A DNA stretch of 64,000 nt from Methanothermobacter tenebrarum. GTDB taxonomy: Archaea; Methanobacteriota; Methanobacteria; Methanobacteriales; DSM-23052. The stretch covers positions 62,001 to 126,000 of the forward strand of contig NZ_AP025698.1 of the NCBI RefSeq assembly GCF_023167465.1. Reading direction: 5' to 3'. Both the position numbers and the translations under genes were made by a program. Each line of letters begins with the position of its first letter. Positions within the stretch are counted from its first letter, which is position 1. The notes beneath the pieces were generated by a model. It ran no database searches. It saw nothing but the letters and a program-made list of their open reading frames with translations, and was not told the origin of the DNA. Below, in pieces: positions 41,753 to 51,549 of the stretch.

Positions 41753-43444
41753 TTATTTGGGTATTATGGCTTCTTTGAAGAATTCTGGTAACAGTGCGCG
41801 GTATAGTGGGCTTCTGAAGAGCATTGTTATATTGGCGTCGAGGATATAAGTGTAACATTCATCGTCATGGGCGCGCATGCCCCTACCATAGGCTTGCATG
41901 AGGGTCATGACGGTTTTGTAGGCGTACCATTTTTTGTCTCTTTGTTGCCGAGTGTTAACTTGTTTGTCTCCAAGATAGGGAAATGGTATTTTATAGATCA
42001 CTTGGAACCTGCATTTATCATAGGGGAGGTCGACGCCCTCACTCATTGATGGGCTCACAAGGACCAGTGGTGCGTTGCTTTTTTCGAAATAATCTAACAT
42101 CTCTTCGCGGTTGGCTGTATTATGTCCTATGAGGCGTTTATCATCCATATTATCTAGTATAAATTTTTGGCAACGATAATTGTGGGTGTGTATGAGTCCC
42201 TTGTCATATTTGTGCCTTTCTAGTATCCTTTTTAATATGGGAAGGGTTTTGGGTGCTGTGTCCTTTATCCTATTCTTCGACATTTTTCCGACAAGTTTTA
42301 ATTCTATGGGTCGTCTCGAGGCCGGGAATGGACTGTCAACTTTTATAAAGTATGATTCCTTGGGGTTGATGCCAAGCCATTGACAGAACATTCTATCTGA
42401 GAGTATTGTTGCACTCATAAACAAGCATGTGTTCGCATGTGAGAAGAGGTAATCTGGGGCATATTTAGTGACCTGGAGTGGCTTGAATGATACTTTCTCG
42501 TTTTCTGTGTCTATAACCCAATTTTCTGGTTCGTTTTCAAGGCTCTTTTTAAGCTCGTCTAGGCGTTTTATCATCCTCTTCATCCTATTAGCCCGCCTTT
42601 TCGGCATCTGACTCTTGTCCAGGTCCTTGTAATCCTGTGATATGGCCTCTAATGGGAGTATCCACTCTCTTGGGTCGTCTTCTTCGAACATTGATTGGGG
42701 TATTCTCTTTTTTATATCCTTTTCCAGTCTTTTATTGGAAAGGTTTACTTCAAGTCTTTGCATGAGCTTGTTTTCTATGTTATGGGCTTCATCCAACACC
42801 ATCAATTCCCTTTTTCCAAAGTGGCCCACGTAATTTAATTCTAGGAGGGCGTAATCATAATTCATAAGGGTTATGGGACTGTTTATACCATCAGCTTTCT
42901 GCTCCCAATATTGGCAATGTTCACTTGACCTGAAGTAAAACTTACCCCCGTGGGAGTCCCTGAATGCTAATTTTTTGAAGAATAGTGTCTCCCCCCGGTT
43001 TACACCATATGGGCAGTGGAAATCTTCAGATGATGGTGTGGTTTGACATGTTCCGATGTCACAGGTGGATTCAAAATCATCATTTCTGCAATAAAAATTT
43101 GCTCTCCCTTTAACAGTTGGGATCCTAAATTCCTGAGCATATTGGTCTTGCAGTTGTTTCGTCATTGTAAGGATATACGCGGGCTGGTATATCCTTGCGA
43201 GTGTAACTGCTATCGCTGATTTTCCTGTTCCGGTCCCGGCCTCTAGGATGATATACTTGTAGCCTTCTTCTATGGCCTCATAGATGTCATCTATTATATC
43301 TAATTGGCCGGGTCTTGGCTTTTGAAATGGGAAATTCTCTATGATCTGATCTGGTATATGGGGATAATCTTTTTTAAGATCTTCCCGGGATAATTTTAGG
43401 ATTTTACTGGGGAATGTTAGCCCTCCTATTCTATTTTTTAGCAT
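41753..43444 (-). CDS. XPD/DinG-like superfamily 2 DNA helicase
   Basis: 563 residues. Walker A EAGTGTGKSAIAVTL at about residue 70, DEAH box in LMVLDEAHNIENKL, motif III FMSATIL, and motif VI QAYGRGMRAHDD. Four cysteines between motif I and II (NFYCRNDDFESTCDIGTC and FHCPYG) match the iron-sulfur cluster site of XPD/Rad3 and DinG helicases, which unwind 5-prime to 3-prime. Role in repair or replication restart is expected. Convergent with the FmdE-like gene. Confidence 0.88.
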   Translation of the reverse strand: MLKNRIGGLTFPSKILKLSREDLKKDYPHIPDQIIENFPFQKPRPGQLDIIDDIYEAIEEGYKYIILEAGTGTGKSAIAVTLARIYQPAYILTMTKQLQDQYAQEFRIPTVKGRANFYCRNDDFESTCDIGTCQTTPSSEDFHCPYGVNRGETLFFKKLAFRDSHGGKFYFRSSEHCQYWEQKADGINSPITLMNYDYALLELNYVGHFGKRELMVLDEAHNIENKLMQRLEVNLSNKRLEKDIKKRIPQSMFEEDDPREWILPLEAISQDYKDLDKSQMPKRRANRMKRMIKRLDELKKSLENEPENWVIDTENEKVSFKPLQVTKYAPDYLFSHANTCLFMSATILSDRMFCQWLGINPKESYFIKVDSPFPASRRPIELKLVGKMSKNRIKDTAPKTLPILKRILERHKYDKGLIHTHNYRCQKFILDNMDDKRLIGHNTANREEMLDYFEKSNAPLVLVSPSMSEGVDLPYDKCRFQVIYKIPFPYLGDKQVNTRQQRDKKWYAYKTVMTLMQAYGRGMRAHDDECYTYILDANITMLFRSPLYRALLPEFFKEAIIPK

Positions 43445-43539
43445 ATGCAGTTTTTCATACTCTGGGCACAGGATAGTCTTTTACATGGACTTTTTTATTG
43501 TGGGTTAGATATATAATCTTATAAGATGATAGGGATTTT

Positions 43540-44253
43540 TTGGTGTTGAGATTGGATAATGGAAAGCTTATTGGTGTTGGTGTAGGGCCTGGGGATAGTG
43601 AACTTCTCACAGTCAAGGCTGTTAGGATTCTTGGGAGTGTGCCGGTGATATGCGCGCCAAGATCCTCTGAGGATAAACCTAGCAGGGCCCTTTCGATAAT
43701 TAAGGGTGTGTTGGCTGATAGGGATGATTATAGGCTGCTCGAACCCGTATTCCCAATGACAAGGGATGTTGATGAGCTTGAGCGACATTGGGATGAGGCT
43801 GCCGGGCTTGTTATCAATGAACTATCAAAGGGGGATGATGTTGCATTCGTAACACTTGGCGATCCCTCATTGTATAGTACGTTTTCTTATCTTCAAAGCC
43901 GTGTAGAAGATCTTGGATTCAAGGTTGAAATGGTACCAGGTGTAACGTCATTTACAAGTTGTGCTGCCAGCGCTTCCATGACACTAGTTGAAGGTGATGA
44001 AATACTAGTAGTGTTGCCTAGGGTCGATGAGAGATTCAAAGAGATAATATCCTATGCTGACACTTGTATTATAATGAAAACCCCAAGACATGGAGGTGAA
44101 TTGGAGAATATAATAGCTGAAGACCCAAGGGCAAAGAAGATAATATCTGTCCAGAATTGTAGCATGGAAGATGAAAAGATCCAGGAAGGCTTTATAAAAG
44201 ATGCGAATTATCTTTCAACAACAATAGTGAAATTCAAAAATAGTAGAGGATAA
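43540..44253 (+). CDS. cbiL: Cobalt-precorrin-2 C20-methyltransferase
   Basis: 237 residues. Tetrapyrrole methyltransferase fold: IGVGVGPGDSELLTVKAVRI (SAM loop, N-terminal), FPMTRDVDELERHWDEAAG, FVTLGDPSLYSTFSYL and VPGVTSFTSCAASASM. These match CbiL, which adds the C20 methyl that is later lost on ring contraction in anaerobic cobamide synthesis. GTG start; nearby in-frame TTG codons are alternatives. Divergent from the helicase. Links the neighbourhood to corrinoid metabolism. Confidence 0.9.
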   Translation: MVLRLDNGKLIGVGVGPGDSELLTVKAVRILGSVPVICAPRSSEDKPSRALSIIKGVLADRDDYRLLEPVFPMTRDVDELERHWDEAAGLVINELSKGDDVAFVTLGDPSLYSTFSYLQSRVEDLGFKVEMVPGVTSFTSCAASASMTLVEGDEILVVLPRVDERFKEIISYADTCIIMKTPRHGGELENIIAEDPRAKKIISVQNCSMEDEKIQEGFIKDANYLSTTIVKFKNSRG

Positions 44254-44401
44254 GCAGGGTATCCCTTCACCTTCAAGGGCCACTGAACAGGACTTTTTGG
44301 CGAAGTTTCACATCCTACTCCATGAATTTTTTTGAAATTCTACTTGATCTAGGGAACGGTTCTTAACCTTTAAAGTTATAGGATCTCGTGTGTGGGGATC
44401 T

Positions 44402-44664
44402 TTAGGATACCCCAGCCTCTCTCAGAGCATCCTTCAAGGTTTCTTTGTTTGGACAGACGCCGATCACCCTGATATCCTCGTCTGTAACCACCGCGGGGGT
44501 TGTTTTTATATCATAAGCTTCTGTTTTTTTCACTAGGCCCCTTATATATTTTAATGTTGATTTTGTCCCCGTATTCTTTTTTTTATTTCATCTATAACTT
44601 TTAGTAGTAGGCGTCCTCCAGAACAGGGCGGTTCTGATGTGAAAACTTCAACTTTCACAGTCAT
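44402..44664 (-). pseudogene. Small thioredoxin-like protein, frameshifted
   Basis: Starts MTVKVEVFTSEPPCSGGRLL, parallel to the next gene, then breaks at an A8 run (about 44577-44584). In the other frame it continues LVKKTEAYDIKTTPAVVTDE and VIGVCPNKETLKDALREAG-stop. The active-site pair is degraded (CSGG instead of CPGC). It is a decayed third copy of the thioredoxin-like genes that follow the permease. Confidence 0.65.
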
Positions 44665-44667
44665 ATT

Positions 44668-44922
44668 CTACACTCCCATCTCCTTTAGTATTGCAATCAT
44701 TGTCTCCTTACTTGGGCAAACCCCCATTACCTTGATCAAACCTTCTTCCGCGACCACAGCCGGGACAACAGTCAAATTATATCTCTCATAGGCCTCTGAT
44801 GGTCCGACATGCTTTATAACCTCTATGTCAGGGTATTCTTTTTGGATTTCATCCGCTAATTCTAGTAGTTTCAGGCAACCTGGACATGGCGGCTCGGCAG
44901 TAAATACTTCAATTTTAACCAT
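44668..44922 (-). CDS. Small thioredoxin-like protein with CPGC site
   Basis: About 84 residues. N-terminal strand then the redox motif in FTAEPPCPGCLKLLELADEI, later NLTVVPAVVAEEGLIKVMG with the cis-proline (VVP) and a third Cys in GVCPSKET. Typical of the short archaeal glutaredoxin-like proteins. Start at an ATG behind GGGGGAT; an ATG two codons upstream (44928) is possible. Downstream of the permease and of a sister gene, so probably part of one transcript. Confidence 0.8.
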   Translation of the reverse strand: MVKIEVFTAEPPCPGCLKLLELADEIQKEYPDIEVIKHVGPSEAYERYNLTVVPAVVAEEGLIKVMGVCPSKETMIAILKEMGV

Positions 44923-44937
44923 TTGCATCCCCCCATG

Positions 44938-45195
44938 CTATCCTTCTAGTTCCTTTTTGATTATTTCCTCCATTTTTTCTTCTGAGGGGACTTTTCCCGT
45001 GGCGATGATCTTGTCATTTACCACTATGGCTGGCGTGACCATTACACCATATTTGTCCCCCTCTTCACTTAACGCATCGAATCTTTCTACTTTAATACTT
45101 TTGAACTTTTTAGCCATCCTATCCGCTATCTTTTCAGCCAATTTACACTTTTGACAAGGTGGTGTTGTCCCGAAGATTTTTACTACAACTTCCAT
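44938..45195 (-). CDS. Redox-active disulfide protein, thioredoxin fold
   Basis: 85 residues with KIFGTTPPCQKCKLAEKIAD (CxxC at about 14-17) and GVMVTPAIVVNDKIIATGKV, the pattern of redox-active disulfide protein 2. These are commonly next to UPF0718/ArsP permeases, as here (14 bp downstream of the permease stop). It may keep the permease or its cargo in the right redox state; inference. Confidence 0.85.
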   Translation of the reverse strand: MEVVVKIFGTTPPCQKCKLAEKIADRMAKKFKSIKVERFDALSEEGDKYGVMVTPAIVVNDKIIATGKVPSEEKMEEIIKKELEG

Positions 45196-45209
45196 CCTTA
45201 GATTCCCCC

Positions 45210-46252
45210 CTAGAATATGTTCCCATAGGCATATCCTACTAATGCTGATATGATCACTACGAGTAGTATGTATACGATTAATTTTTTGATGCCCATTATT
45301 CTTCCTATGACCATCATGTTTGGGAGGCTTAGGCTTGGACCTGCAAGTAAAAGTGTTAATGCCGGTCCCCTGCCCATTCCTAGATTCATTAAGGTTTTTA
45401 TTATAGGGACTTCTGTGAGGGTTGCGAAATACATTAAAGCGCCTATAATTGACGCGAATAGATTTGGTAGAATGCCTTCACCACCTAGGTAAACCTCAAC
45501 TATCCTTTGGGGTAAGATCACCTGGAGTATCCCGGCTATGAACACCCCCACTAAAAGTAGTGGGAATATCATCTTGAAGAACGACCAAGTTTCCCCTAAC
45601 CATTCCCTTATATCCTCTGTTGTAAACCATTTTAAAAGGCAGACAATTAACAAGACTATGAAGAGCAAAAGTGATACTACCTTTGGTGTTGGTGCGATTT
45701 TTGACGCTCCAACAACTAAGATCAAAACAAGTAAAGAAAATACGGATAATTTTCCGAGTAAACCACCCTCTACTTTTTCAGAGACCGCAGCCGCCATCGA
45801 AGTTGTCCTCTTTTTTTCCTCTCCCCTGAATATTGTTGCCATGATAAATCCGATGACAAGAGACATTGAAATGGCCCCTATGGCCCTCGCAGCGCCCAGA
45901 TCATACCCTAATACAGCTGCTGTGTAAACAATAGCCAGTATATTAATGGCGGGACTTGAATAGAGGAATGTTGTAGCAGGGCCTAATCCAGCCCCTCTAC
46001 GGAGTATACCTGCAAATAATGGTAGTATTGTGCAAGAACATACTGCTAATATCGACCCTGAAACTGATGCAACACCATATGAAACTATCTTTTTGGCTTG
46101 GGGGCCTAAGTATTTTAAAACAGCTTCTTTTGATAGGAACACGCTTATTGCACCTGCAATGAAAAATGCTGGTACTAGGCAGGTGAGGACATGTGCTGAG
46201 AGATATTCTCCAAGGCATATAATCCTGCTAGTAGGATTTCTGTTATGCTCAT
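45210..46252 (-). CDS. ArsP/UPF0718-type permease, probable frameshift near the 5-prime end
   Basis: About 345 residues with eight or more membrane helices. Core motifs: SVSGSILAVCSCTILPLFAGI with the CSC pair, GLGPATTFLYSSPAINILAI, and FATLTEVPIIKTLMNLGMG. This family exports organoarsenicals or is of unknown cargo. The best ribosome site (GGTGTGTG) precedes an ATG at 46252 whose frame reads SITEILLAGLYAL and then leaves the main frame; the main frame itself resumes at GEYLSAHVLTCLVP. One missing G in a TTGGA (expected TTGGGA) at about 46213 would join them. So either a sequencing indel or a damaged start. Confidence 0.8.
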
Positions 46253-46367
46253 CACACACCATCCGTATCCAAACATTTAAATCTTTTAATATATAATTTT
46301 TTCCATCAAATTCACCATAAAGAAAACTTCCCTGTAAAAAAAGATTAGAGTTTCATAAAATAGAATG

Positions 46368-46445
<78 letters not shown>

Positions 46446-46730
46446 TCAGAAAAAATCAACTTCCACAATTATCTTTGTCTATTATATTTTATAAATTCTT
46501 TTATTTAATCCAAATAATTTCACAGGCCATCTAAAAATTTACAAAAATTTTGGGAAGGTATGGGTTCTTAGAGACACCGCGATAAAAGAGAGAATACGAT
46601 TTTTAATTTTTTTGACAAGAACAAAAAACAGGCAGGCTTTGTAAGTATAAGTGGGACATGTCCTTCTGAAATAAATGTAAAGAGAGAAAGAAATACGAAA
46701 ATTTAAATATTAATAAATTATATTAATTTC

Positions 46731-47504
46731 ATGTTTAATAATCGAAAATTGATTGAATTGCCCAAAAAGGGCAAAGCGCTTGTTATTACAGATATTCATG
46801 GTAACATAGATGACTATAACCGATTTATGGATATATGGGAAAATTTCAGGGACAGAGACAATCATCTGATCCAGACCGGTGATCTCATCCATGGAATGGA
46901 CCTTAAAAATGATAAATCCATAGAAATACTGGATTCGGCGAAATATAAATTTGAAAATTCCAAAAATTTCCACCTGCTCTTAGGTAATCATGAATGGTCA
47001 CTCATATCTAAAACAGAAATTTACAAGGCAGGTATAAACCTGACTTTAAATTTTGAAACCCTACTTAAACAAAAATTTGGAATCCAATGGGAGGATAAAT
47101 TAGAAAATTACATCAAATTTTTTAAAAAGTTACCGGTAGCTGTTAAAACCGGGAATAAAGTTTTTATTAGCCATGCAGGACCGCCAAGGTATATAGATGA
47201 TATCGATGAGATAATCCAAATCACCAATGCAGGTTATTCAAAGAACAGGAAATTGTTTGAACTTTTATGGAACAGATATGGTGATTATACAAAGGAGGAC
47301 ATAGACTCTTTTTTGGAAAATATTGGATGCAATGCCATGATAGTAGGACACACGCCCGTTAATGGGGTTGAATTGACAAACGAAAGACAATTAGTCGTTG
47401 CATCAAGTTACACCATGGGTAAAAGAGCGTATGTTAAACTAGACCTGGAAAGTAAGATCAAAAATGGGAAAGATCTTCTAAAAATGGTTAAATATCTAGA
47501 CTAG
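46731..47504 (+). CDS. PPP-family serine/threonine protein phosphatase
   Basis: 257 residues. Metallophosphoesterase motifs in order: VITDIHGNIDDYNRF, IQTGDLIHGMD, LLGNHEWSLIS, FISHAGPPRY and MIVGHTPVNGVE, which give the two-metal site of PPP phosphatases. It faces a protein kinase gene tail to tail (1-bp gap), followed by an FHA gene, so it is likely the reverse arm of a phosphorylation circuit. No clear ribosome site; the gene may be leaderless. Kinetic target unknown. Confidence 0.85.
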   Translation: MFNNRKLIELPKKGKALVITDIHGNIDDYNRFMDIWENFRDRDNHLIQTGDLIHGMDLKNDKSIEILDSAKYKFENSKNFHLLLGNHEWSLISKTEIYKAGINLTLNFETLLKQKFGIQWEDKLENYIKFFKKLPVAVKTGNKVFISHAGPPRYIDDIDEIIQITNAGYSKNRKLFELLWNRYGDYTKEDIDSFLENIGCNAMIVGHTPVNGVELTNERQLVVASSYTMGKRAYVKLDLESKIKNGKDLLKMVKYLD

Positions 47505-47505
47505 T

Positions 47506-48292
47506 CTAGGGAATTTTCATAGTCTTCGAATCTGAAGACCCAAGTTTGTAGGATTTTTCAAGTTCTTCGATTAATTCGCCCATACAAGAATACCTATCCT
47601 CCTTATTTTTAGATAAACATTTCATGATGATATTCTCCACCATACTCGCACTTGGATTAATATCTGATGGAGGTGTTGGCAAGGTGTTGAGAATAGAAGT
47701 ATATAATTCTGACATTTCACCCTTGAATGGTATATCCCCTGTTACGAGTTCATAGAATACGATACCAAGCTGGTAAATGTCTGTCCTTTCATCCGCTTTA
47801 CCGAATTCTTGGGAAATTTGCTCGGGAGCCGCATACTGGGGCGTGGCCCCTGATAATGTTACAGATTCGCCTATTTTTAATTTGCTCAAACCCCAATCAG
47901 AAATCTTGTAAATTCCATCATGGCCTAGTATATTGGATGTTTTCACATCCCCATGGATGATATTTTTCCCATGCGCATATTGAAGCCCCTTTGCAACATC
48001 ATGGACAATTGAAACCGCCTTTTTAAAAGGATACTTTAAATTGGAACAGATTCTTCGCAGAACTCCATTTCAATATATGGAATGGGTAAAATCTTAAAAT
48101 CGTAAAGTTTCACGATGTTTGGATGGTCTAATTTGCTCCAATTGGAAACCTCTGATACAAAAATCTTCTCAGATTTCTTATCAAAAGACTTTGGTATTTT
48201 AATAGCCACCTCTTTCCCGTCTTTACGAGTGGCTTTGAAACTCGCCCGAATCCACCATCCCCAATGAGCATCGGATCATCATATATGCATGA
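47506..48292 (-). pseudogene. Serine/threonine protein kinase domain, broken by frameshifts
   Basis: Reassembled from three frames: PMLIGDGGFGRV (glycine loop), ATRKDGKEVAIKIPKS (VAIK lysine), LDHPNIVKLYDF, then NIIHGDVKTSNIL (catalytic loop, HGD for HRD), KISDWGLSKL (DWG for DFG), ATPQYAAPEQI and TDIYQLGIVFYELVTGDIPF. Breaks lie at about 48230-48240 (GTTTC, expected GTTTTC) and 48045-48055. It follows directly on the membrane protein reading into it, so originally one receptor-like kinase. All key catalytic residues survive, which suggests recent breakage or sequencing error. Confidence 0.8.
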
Positions 48293-49752
48293 AGCTCGAA
48301 GGGTAATGATTTTACTGATAATCTTTTCAGTTGATCAAATTCCTTACCTTCTATTATGAGGTCTGGACCATATCCCCTTATGATCCACAGATTAACCAAA
48401 AAGGGGACAAGTAGGAAAAAACTGCCTATTGTAAATATGAACATCATTGGGAATGAGAATATATCCCCAAGAATCATTGTTAAACCAGCGAAAAATAAGA
48501 GAATGCTAATATTAAAATATGAGTGATTGATTACAAGTCTTCTCCTATGGATCATGTTATAGACTATCATAGAATTAAAGAACAAAAGCAAAACGCCAGT
48601 TATAATTAGTGTATAGGCAAAATAAGGGTCATAGAATTCTGGTATTGAACTATTGAGTAGATATAAGTTTATAGGGATGAATAAAAGGACTGAAATGACC
48701 GCGAAAATTGCATTCACACCGATTAGACTATTAAATTTCCAATTTTTAATCGTTTTTAAGATTTCCGTTTTATCGTCCCTCTTTATTTTAAATATCAAAC
48801 CAGCGCCTAAAATTAAGGTGAAAATAATCATTGTAAAGATTCTGTAACTCAAATCCCCCAAAGTGGGAGAGATTAAACCCGCCACCTCGTAGTTAGAGGG
48901 GGCAGGACGATCAACAAGCCAGTTAACAGAATTGAGGCCTAATTTCCACCCATTACTCCTATAGAGCCAAGCATTAACGAATGTCTGCGCAGAACCTATA
49001 AATATTATCTTTCCTCTCCCATATTCCATGGCAGAGATAAGTGGAAGAGGTCCTTTTGCTTCATCGGCTTCTTTTATTTCATTGTTTGCTGATTCTCCCT
49101 CACTAGTTACATAACCATGATCAGACCAAGAATCTGCATCAGAATAAACTAAAACCTCAGCCGCTCCGGGATCCTGATAAGCCCCTGTAATATAATAAAT
49201 CTCAGATATATTTGCTGTTATAGGATGTGACCTGATATTATCAGTTTTTATGACTCTAGAGATGCCCATATTATGTTTTGTGTCTACGATTATCTCGTTG
49301 AATGTCAAATCCACGCCAAAGCTTCTTGCGATTTTATTAAATGCATAATTTTTATCACCATCCTGGGGACCCCAAGGCTCACCCACGAGGAGTAACCCAC
49401 CACCGTTATTTACAAATTTCTTGATATCCTTTATTTCCTGGTCAGTATAATTGCGTCCAGGGGCCATTAAAATCAAAACGTCATAGTTTTCAAGTTTTTC
49501 ATAGGTTAAAGGCGCTTCGGTTATTCTGGAAACAGTAGCCCCATTATCCTCCAATAAAGTGGCGAAACTTGATGCACCATATGGTCCAAGATTATATATA
49601 GTATAATACTTCCCATATGGTCCGGTTTCATCAAAAAGGATCCTAATATCATCCTGGGCCATGACAATGTTTGGGGTGGCAATTATGGGTATAATTAAGA
49701 AAGAAATGAAAATTATCAATCTAATATAGCCTGATAGCCTCACATGATCCAA
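48223..49752 (-). CDS. Membrane protein with extracellular DUF4350/GIFT-like domain, N-terminal part of a kinase
   Basis: About 490 meaningful residues; the last 20 or so are out of frame with the kinase. Signal-anchor (LIIFISFLIIPIIATPNIVMA), then a ThuA/DUF4350-like fold: ILFDETGPYGKYYTIYNLGP, GASSFATLLEDNGATVSRI, LENYDVLILMAPGRNYTDQE, FVNNGGGLLLVGEP. Five or more membrane helices follow from about 300 (IFTMIIFTLILGAGLIF), then a cytoplasmic segment that leads straight into the kinase glycine loop one frame away. A surface sensor signalling to an inner kinase is the natural reading. Overlaps the FHA gene by 13 bp. Confidence 0.75.
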   Translation of the reverse strand: MDHVRLSGYIRLIIFISFLIIPIIATPNIVMAQDDIRILFDETGPYGKYYTIYNLGPYGASSFATLLEDNGATVSRITEAPLTYEKLENYDVLILMAPGRNYTDQEIKDIKKFVNNGGGLLLVGEPWGPQDGDKNYAFNKIARSFGVDLTFNEIIVDTKHNMGISRVIKTDNIRSHPITANISEIYYITGAYQDPGAAEVLVYSDADSWSDHGYVTSEGESANNEIKEADEAKGPLPLISAMEYGRGKIIFIGSAQTFVNAWLYRSNGWKLGLNSVNWLVDRPAPSNYEVAGLISPTLGDLSYRIFTMIIFTLILGAGLIFKIKRDDKTEILKTIKNWKFNSLIGVNAIFAVISVLLFIPINLYLLNSSIPEFYDPYFAYTLIITGVLLLFFNSMIVYNMIHRRRLVINHSYFNISILLFFAGLTMILGDIFSFPMMFIFTIGSFFLLVPFLVNLWIIRGYGPDLIIEGKEFDQLKRLSVKSLPFELHAYMMIRCSLGMVDSGEFQSHS

Positions 49753-50180
49753 CTCATCTTATTCTCTAAGTATTTGATGGGTAATGTTTTCGCCACTAAT
49801 ATTTCATCTCGGTTCTCCAATTTTATCTTCCCAGAGCCTTTTATTTCGTTTCCGTTTATTGTTGTACCATTTTTTGTGTCTAGGTCTTCGATGTAGAATC
49901 CATCATCCATTCTAGTAATTTTGAAATGTTCTTTCCCGATAAATACCAGATCATCAGGTAGGAGAACGCCTAAAAAATCTTCCCTTCCAAAAGTCTTCTC
50001 ATAATCCTCTATTATGATGTGCCGATCCTTCGGCAAGAAGAGATTTGCAAAGGATTTTTTGGGCTTATTGACTCTTGTAGTCTCTGTTATTTTAGATTTT
50101 TGTGAAAATATAACATAGAAGTTTCTTATAGCTATTCCAGCGAGTATGGCCATTAAAGCCAACACAAAAATATTAAACAT
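49740..50180 (-). CDS. Membrane-tethered FHA domain protein
   Basis: 146 residues: one N-terminal helix (IFVLALMAILAGIAIRNFY), a basic linker, then an FHA phosphothreonine-binding domain (EKTFGREDFLGVLLPDDL, FIGKEHFKITRM, IEDLDTKNGTTINGNEI). The usual SxxH is KEH, while NGT...NG is intact. Immediately upstream of the kinase gene and overlapping it, so it probably docks on phosphorylated partners of that kinase. Starts 1 bp after the methyltransferase stop. Confidence 0.85.
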   Translation of the reverse strand: MFNIFVLALMAILAGIAIRNFYVIFSQKSKITETTRVNKPKKSFANLFLPKDRHIIIEDYEKTFGREDFLGVLLPDDLVFIGKEHFKITRMDDGFYIEDLDTKNGTTINGNEIKGSGKIKLENRDEILVAKTLPIKYLENKMSWIM

Positions 50181-50979
50181 TCAATGACCTCTCATATTAT
50201 CTCCTTTTTGACAACAATATATTCCATATCCCATGTACTCAAAAAGGTTATCAGGCATTTGCCATGTTCCTATTATAGTTTTTAGTATGTCTCTTCTATA
50301 GGATGGTTCTTTAAAATATAAGGCTATAAGCTTGTGCCTTGCCTTGGATGAATCCTCAGATTCATTTTCATGGCTTGGATAATCTAAAGGATGGATTTCA
50401 CTTGTGATAGTTTTTAATCCAGAATCTTCGAGCAATTTTTTCCACCCATTTGGGCTTTTTGGGGTTGCTCCTCCAGCATTGTAGATCAGATATCTAACTA
50501 GAGATTTTGGAGGGTTTTCTTTGATCCACGTTATTTCGTTTAGCCCCACATATCCACCTGGTTTGGTTACATGCATATACTCTTTTAGTACTTTTATTTT
50601 ATCTCCTGTAAACGCGATTACTGACTCGCTTATAAGCGAGTCGAACTTATTTCTTGGAAATGGCAATTTATGGGCGTCTGCAGTGATAATATTAACCAGA
50701 TGTTCAATTTTATTCCCTTTCGCCCTTTCATTAGCCTTTTTAACCATCCTCTCATTTTTTGTCCACGCCAAAAACTTTACATCCTATTGTTTTTGCAAGA
50801 TAGCATACAGTTTTTCCCACACCACAACCAACATCTAAAACATATGAGGCATCAGTTATATGACATAACCCAATAAGCTTTTTAGTTGCTTTTAAACCAC
50901 CAGGATGGTGTGTGAAATCAACCTCGGCTTGTAAATCAAAATAAGGATCATCAAGTTGTTTGATTGTAACCCCCCACAT
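50181..50979 (-). pseudogene. SAM-dependent methyltransferase, split by a frameshift
   Basis: First frame: MWGVTIKQLDDPYFDL, VLDVGCGVGKTVCYLAKTI (motif I), CKVFGVDK. At an A6 run (about 50759-50764; five would keep frame) it shifts and continues NERMVKKANERAKGNKIEHL, ITADAHKLPFPRNKFDSL, MHVTKPGGYVGLNEITW to the stop. The joined protein is a normal class I methyltransferase of about 265 residues similar to sterol/ubiquinone-type enzymes; substrate unknown. A single indel separates it from an intact gene. Confidence 0.75.
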
Positions 50980-51018
50980 TAAACAAGTTCCTACTAGATT
51001 ATAACTTTTTCCACCTTG

Positions 51019-51475
51019 TCATGTTTTGGAAATCTCTAAATATTTAATCTTTGCTAAAAATTCCTCTTTAGATATCCCCCTTTAACAAATTGCTTTCTGA
51101 CTTTATCATACTCTGAAATAAATCTCATTTGTGCATTATATATTTCTATGTCATATTTGAGCTCTTCTTCAGGTGGTAAATTAGATTGTCTCCAATATTT
51201 CATATCCCAGAGATGGGATTCAAGACGTTTTTCCGCCTCTAATCTCTCCCTTTCAGTTTCCTTTTCTATATCAGTTCATCTGCTGACACGCCAGACTCCA
51301 CATCCTCAATTAATTTTTGATCAAAATCTGAATTGAAATTTAGAATAAACAAAATGATCAAAAAGAAACCCACTCCCCCAATAATACCAATAAAATTTTC
51401 TTTTTTCAAAAAACCCCCCAATTCAAGAAAATCTCTTTTATTATCTCTATCAAAAGTTTTATATAAAACTATCAC
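51019..51475 (-). pseudogene. Small membrane protein with coiled tail, multiple frameshifts
   Basis: First frame to 51266: DNKRDFLELGGFLKKENFIG, a helix IIGGVGFFLIILFILNF, ending VESGVSADELI. The next frame continues IEKETERERLEAEKRL, HLWDMKYWRQSNLPPEEELK, and a third frame ISKEEFLAKIKYLEISKT-stop. So one membrane helix and a long charged cytoplasmic coil, broken twice. Family not recognised; it belongs to the same degraded signalling neighbourhood. Confidence 0.5.
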
Positions 51476-51549
51476 TAAAAATTGTCTAATTATGCCATGA
51501 AAAAGATTATTTTATAGTTCAGCTTCAATTTAATGTGAGGGTGACTAAA

